Below are positions 61,800 to 64,000 of a stretch of DNA of 64,000 nucleotides, piece by piece (the first letter of the stretch is position 1; each line of letters starts with the position of its first letter). The DNA is from Macrotis lagotis (Eukaryota; Chordata; Mammalia; Peramelemorphia; Peramelidae): NCBI RefSeq assembly GCF_037893015.1, contig NC_133666.1:624725852-624789851 (forward strand). The letters are read 5' to 3'. The translations under genes and the position numbers were made by a program. The notes beneath the pieces are model-generated. The model saw only the letters and a program-made list of their open reading frames with translations. It made no database searches and was not told the origin of the DNA.

Positions 61800-62345
61800 C
61801 CCCAGAATCATAGGGAAGATCAGGTAAACCAGCAAGCCCTGTCACCTAGGACACTCATCATTAGGGATGGCCTTTGATGATCAGGGTTCCCCTGAGGTGA
61901 ACAGCCACTTGGATGGGACCACTAGTCACTATCAGAGTGGCCTCTGTAAATTATCATATTGAGGTCCAGTAATTATCTGGAATCTTACCAGGTCCTAGAG
62001 AAACCAGTAGTTACTAAAAGGATCACCACATGGTCAAGTTCTTTTCCTCTTAACATTTTCATGAACCCTATTGTAACTAATCATTGTCTTGCCCTGATCC
62101 ATCCCTGTTGCAAGGCATACCTCGTATCTTTAAGCAAGCCTTTCCTTATTACAATTATCTAATTCCTTTGGTTTTCTTCTTATTTATTTATTTTTGCAGG
62201 TGAAAGCAAGAGTGGCCCATCTAGATGGTTGGGAAAGCTATCTTTTATTACTTTCCCAGGTCTTGAAAATTTTAGAACTATGTAAAGAGTTAATTAATAA
62301 TTCAAAGGTTTTAATGTGCATAAAGTCCTAAATTCAATCCTGGAG
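61800..62345. other. OLFM2 last intron, no recognised feature
   Basis: Unassigned; an L2-like phrase (GCAAGCCTTTCCTTATTACA) lies near 62133. Confidence 0.4.
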
Positions 62346-62349
62346 ATAT

Positions 62350-63130
62350 TAGGATAGATTAGACCCAGATTTGCTTCTCAATGACTTAAAATCTAATGGT
62401 AGAGTGAGCAAATAAGTACGTAAGATAATTGTGATAAAAGGAGAATGTGAAGAACTGGGGAAAAGAAGAGATCCAGGCCAAGAGAGAGGAGATGGGAATC
62501 TGAGCATTTGGCAATAGGTCCAATGTAAGGAATGAAGGAAAGAAAAGAATAAAAGATGACTAAGTGATTTGCAGGCCAATATGACTTGGGTATGAGGGTA
62601 CCATCAATAGGGGTAAATAAATGAAAAGTAGGGGAAGATGATGAGGACAGTGAGATCACCTTTAGTTGGGGAAAGAACAATCAGGAAGACATCTTGGAGG
62701 AAATAAACTGTATGAAGTATAGATGTAGGTGGGAGGTCCATTCCAGATTTGAGGGATGCTGTTGGCAAATGAAGAGAGATGGGAGAGGGCAGTACAAGAA
62801 GGAAGAATAGGGGCAGCTAGGTGGTGCAGTGAATAAAGCACTGGCTCTGGAGTCAGGAGTACCTGAGTTCAAATCCTGTCTCAGACACTTAATTACCTAG
62901 CTGTGTGGCCTTGGGCAAGCCACTTAACTCCATTTGCCTTGCAAAAACCTAAAAAAAAAAAGAAGGAAGAATAGAGAATGGTTCAGTTTTGATTCAGGGA
63001 ATGCAGCTGTGAAATGAAGGTAGAAAGAATGGCTGGAGTCAGACTCGTGAGGGCTTTGAATGCCAGGATGAGAAGTCATGCTTTATTTGATAAATAACTG
63101 GGAGGGATTGAAGGGTTTGTTTTTTTTTTT
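62350..63130 (-). repeat. L2 LINE fragment
   Basis: Antisense L2-like text: ATGACTTAAAATCTAATGG, GCTGGAGTCAGACTCGTGAG, GGCTTTGAATGCCAGGATGA. A SINE is inserted at 62810-62961. In the OLFM2 last intron. Confidence 0.55.
62810..62961 (+). repeat. tRNA-derived SINE with TSD
   Basis: Sense SINE; perfect 14-bp TSD AGAAGGAAGAATAG at 62797-62810 and 62961-62974. Confidence 0.94.
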
Positions 63131-63159
63131 TAGTAGAAAAATGACATTCATAGCACTGT

Positions 63160-63700
63160 GTTTAGAAGATTTCTCAGTCCTATTGTTCTTTAAGAAATCA
63201 TGAGAGATGGGATTTCAGAAAAATCATAAAGACTTGCATGAACTGTTGCTGAGTGAAGTGAGCAGAATCAGAAGAACATTGTACACATTAACAGCAACAA
63301 GATGATCAGCCATGATGGACTCAGCACCCCTCAGCAGTTCAATGATCAAGGACAGTTCTAAAAGACTTGTGATGGAAAAAGCCATTCACATCCAGAGAAA
63401 AATCTATGGCATCTGAATGCAGACCAAAACTTACTATTTTCAGTTTTTTTTAATTTGCTTTATAGTTTATGTTTTTCCCCTTGTTGTTCTGATTCTTCTT
63501 TCACAATATGACTAATATGGAAATATGTTCAATGTAGATATAAATGTATAACCCATAGTAGATTGCTTTCTGTTGGGGGAGGGAGGAGGAAAGTGAGGGA
63601 GGGAAGGAGAAAAATGTGAAACTCAAAACTTTGCCAAAAATAATTGTTGAAACCTATTTTTTCATGTAGTTGGAAAAAATAAATAATTTTTTTTAAAAAA
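63160..63700 (+). mobile_element. L1 LINE 3' end
   Basis: ORF2 end plus 3' UTR: AGAAATCATGAGAGATGGGA, TTGCTGAGTGAAGTGAGCAG, CACATCCAGAGAAAAATC, TTGGGGGAGGGAGGAGG and AAATAAATAATTTTTTT. Confidence 0.75.
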
Positions 63701-64000
63701 GGAAGACTCTTCAGGCAGCATATGGTGGGTGAAAAGGGGAAAAACTGAACATAGAAAGGACAAGGGAAAGATTATTACAAGAGTCTCAGCAAGGCATGAA
63801 GACCTAAACTGGAACTGTAGCAGCAGCTATAGTGAGAAGCAGATTACTGAGAGAGTGCTGCAATGGATAAAAGCAATAGAGTCAAAAGAGGTCTTACTAC
63901 AAGGAGTAGTACACATCAGAGGTAGAATTTGAACCCACATCCTTTACCCCAGAGCACCATGGAACTCTTTCCCCCTGAACAATAATGAATCAATAGAATT
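63700..64000. other. OLFM2 intron, no recognised feature
   Basis: Unassigned; 63880-63960 has a weak MIR-like patch (GGTAGAATTTGAACCCACAT). Confidence 0.4.

Overview
This is nuclear DNA from a marsupial. About thirty tRNA-derived SINEs of the SINE1/WSINE1 type are scattered on both strands, many with intact target-site duplications (TSDs). Around them lie marsupial L1 and ORF1-only (HAL1-like) LINEs and older L2, CR1/L3, MIR and MAR1 repeats. I cannot name the species. The protein genes UBL5, PIN1 and OLFM2 are neighbours that also sit together on human 19p13.2.

Layout. 1-5.5 kb: L1, L2 and SINE debris. 5.54-6.87 kb: UBL5 on +, complete, five exons, with a CpG-rich promoter carrying two CACGTG boxes. 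6.9-34.4 kb: PIN1 on -, complete, four coding exons. Its 3' end almost touches that of UBL5; intron 2 is about 22.7 kb and holds most of the repeats, and intron 1 is largely a degenerate minisatellite of about 34 units. 34.4-60.6 kb: intergenic DNA with a PIN1-proximal inverted repeat, CR1/L3, L2, an LSM6 processed pseudogene inside an L2, and a SINE that was itself hit by a small retrocopy. 60.6-64 kb: the last exon and 3' UTR of OLFM2 on -; the rest of that gene lies beyond the window end.

UBL5 is a spliceosome-associated ubiquitin-like modifier, PIN1 a phospho-Ser/Thr-Pro prolyl isomerase and OLFM2 a secreted olfactomedin-domain protein. They share a neighbourhood, not a pathway. As I recall the human map, PIN1 there points the same way as UBL5; here it is opposite.

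The most unusual signals are: two copies of an ORF1-only LINE, one full length with a 12-bp TSD, that both carry SINE-derived blocks in the 3' region with a strongly one-directional A-to-G difference pattern (an RNA-editing-like signature); the PIN1 intron 1 minisatellite; a 23-nt near-perfect inverted repeat of RFX-like half-sites upstream of PIN1; a GC-AG intron and a shortened interdomain linker in PIN1; and the two-level retroposition at 42.9-43.2 kb.
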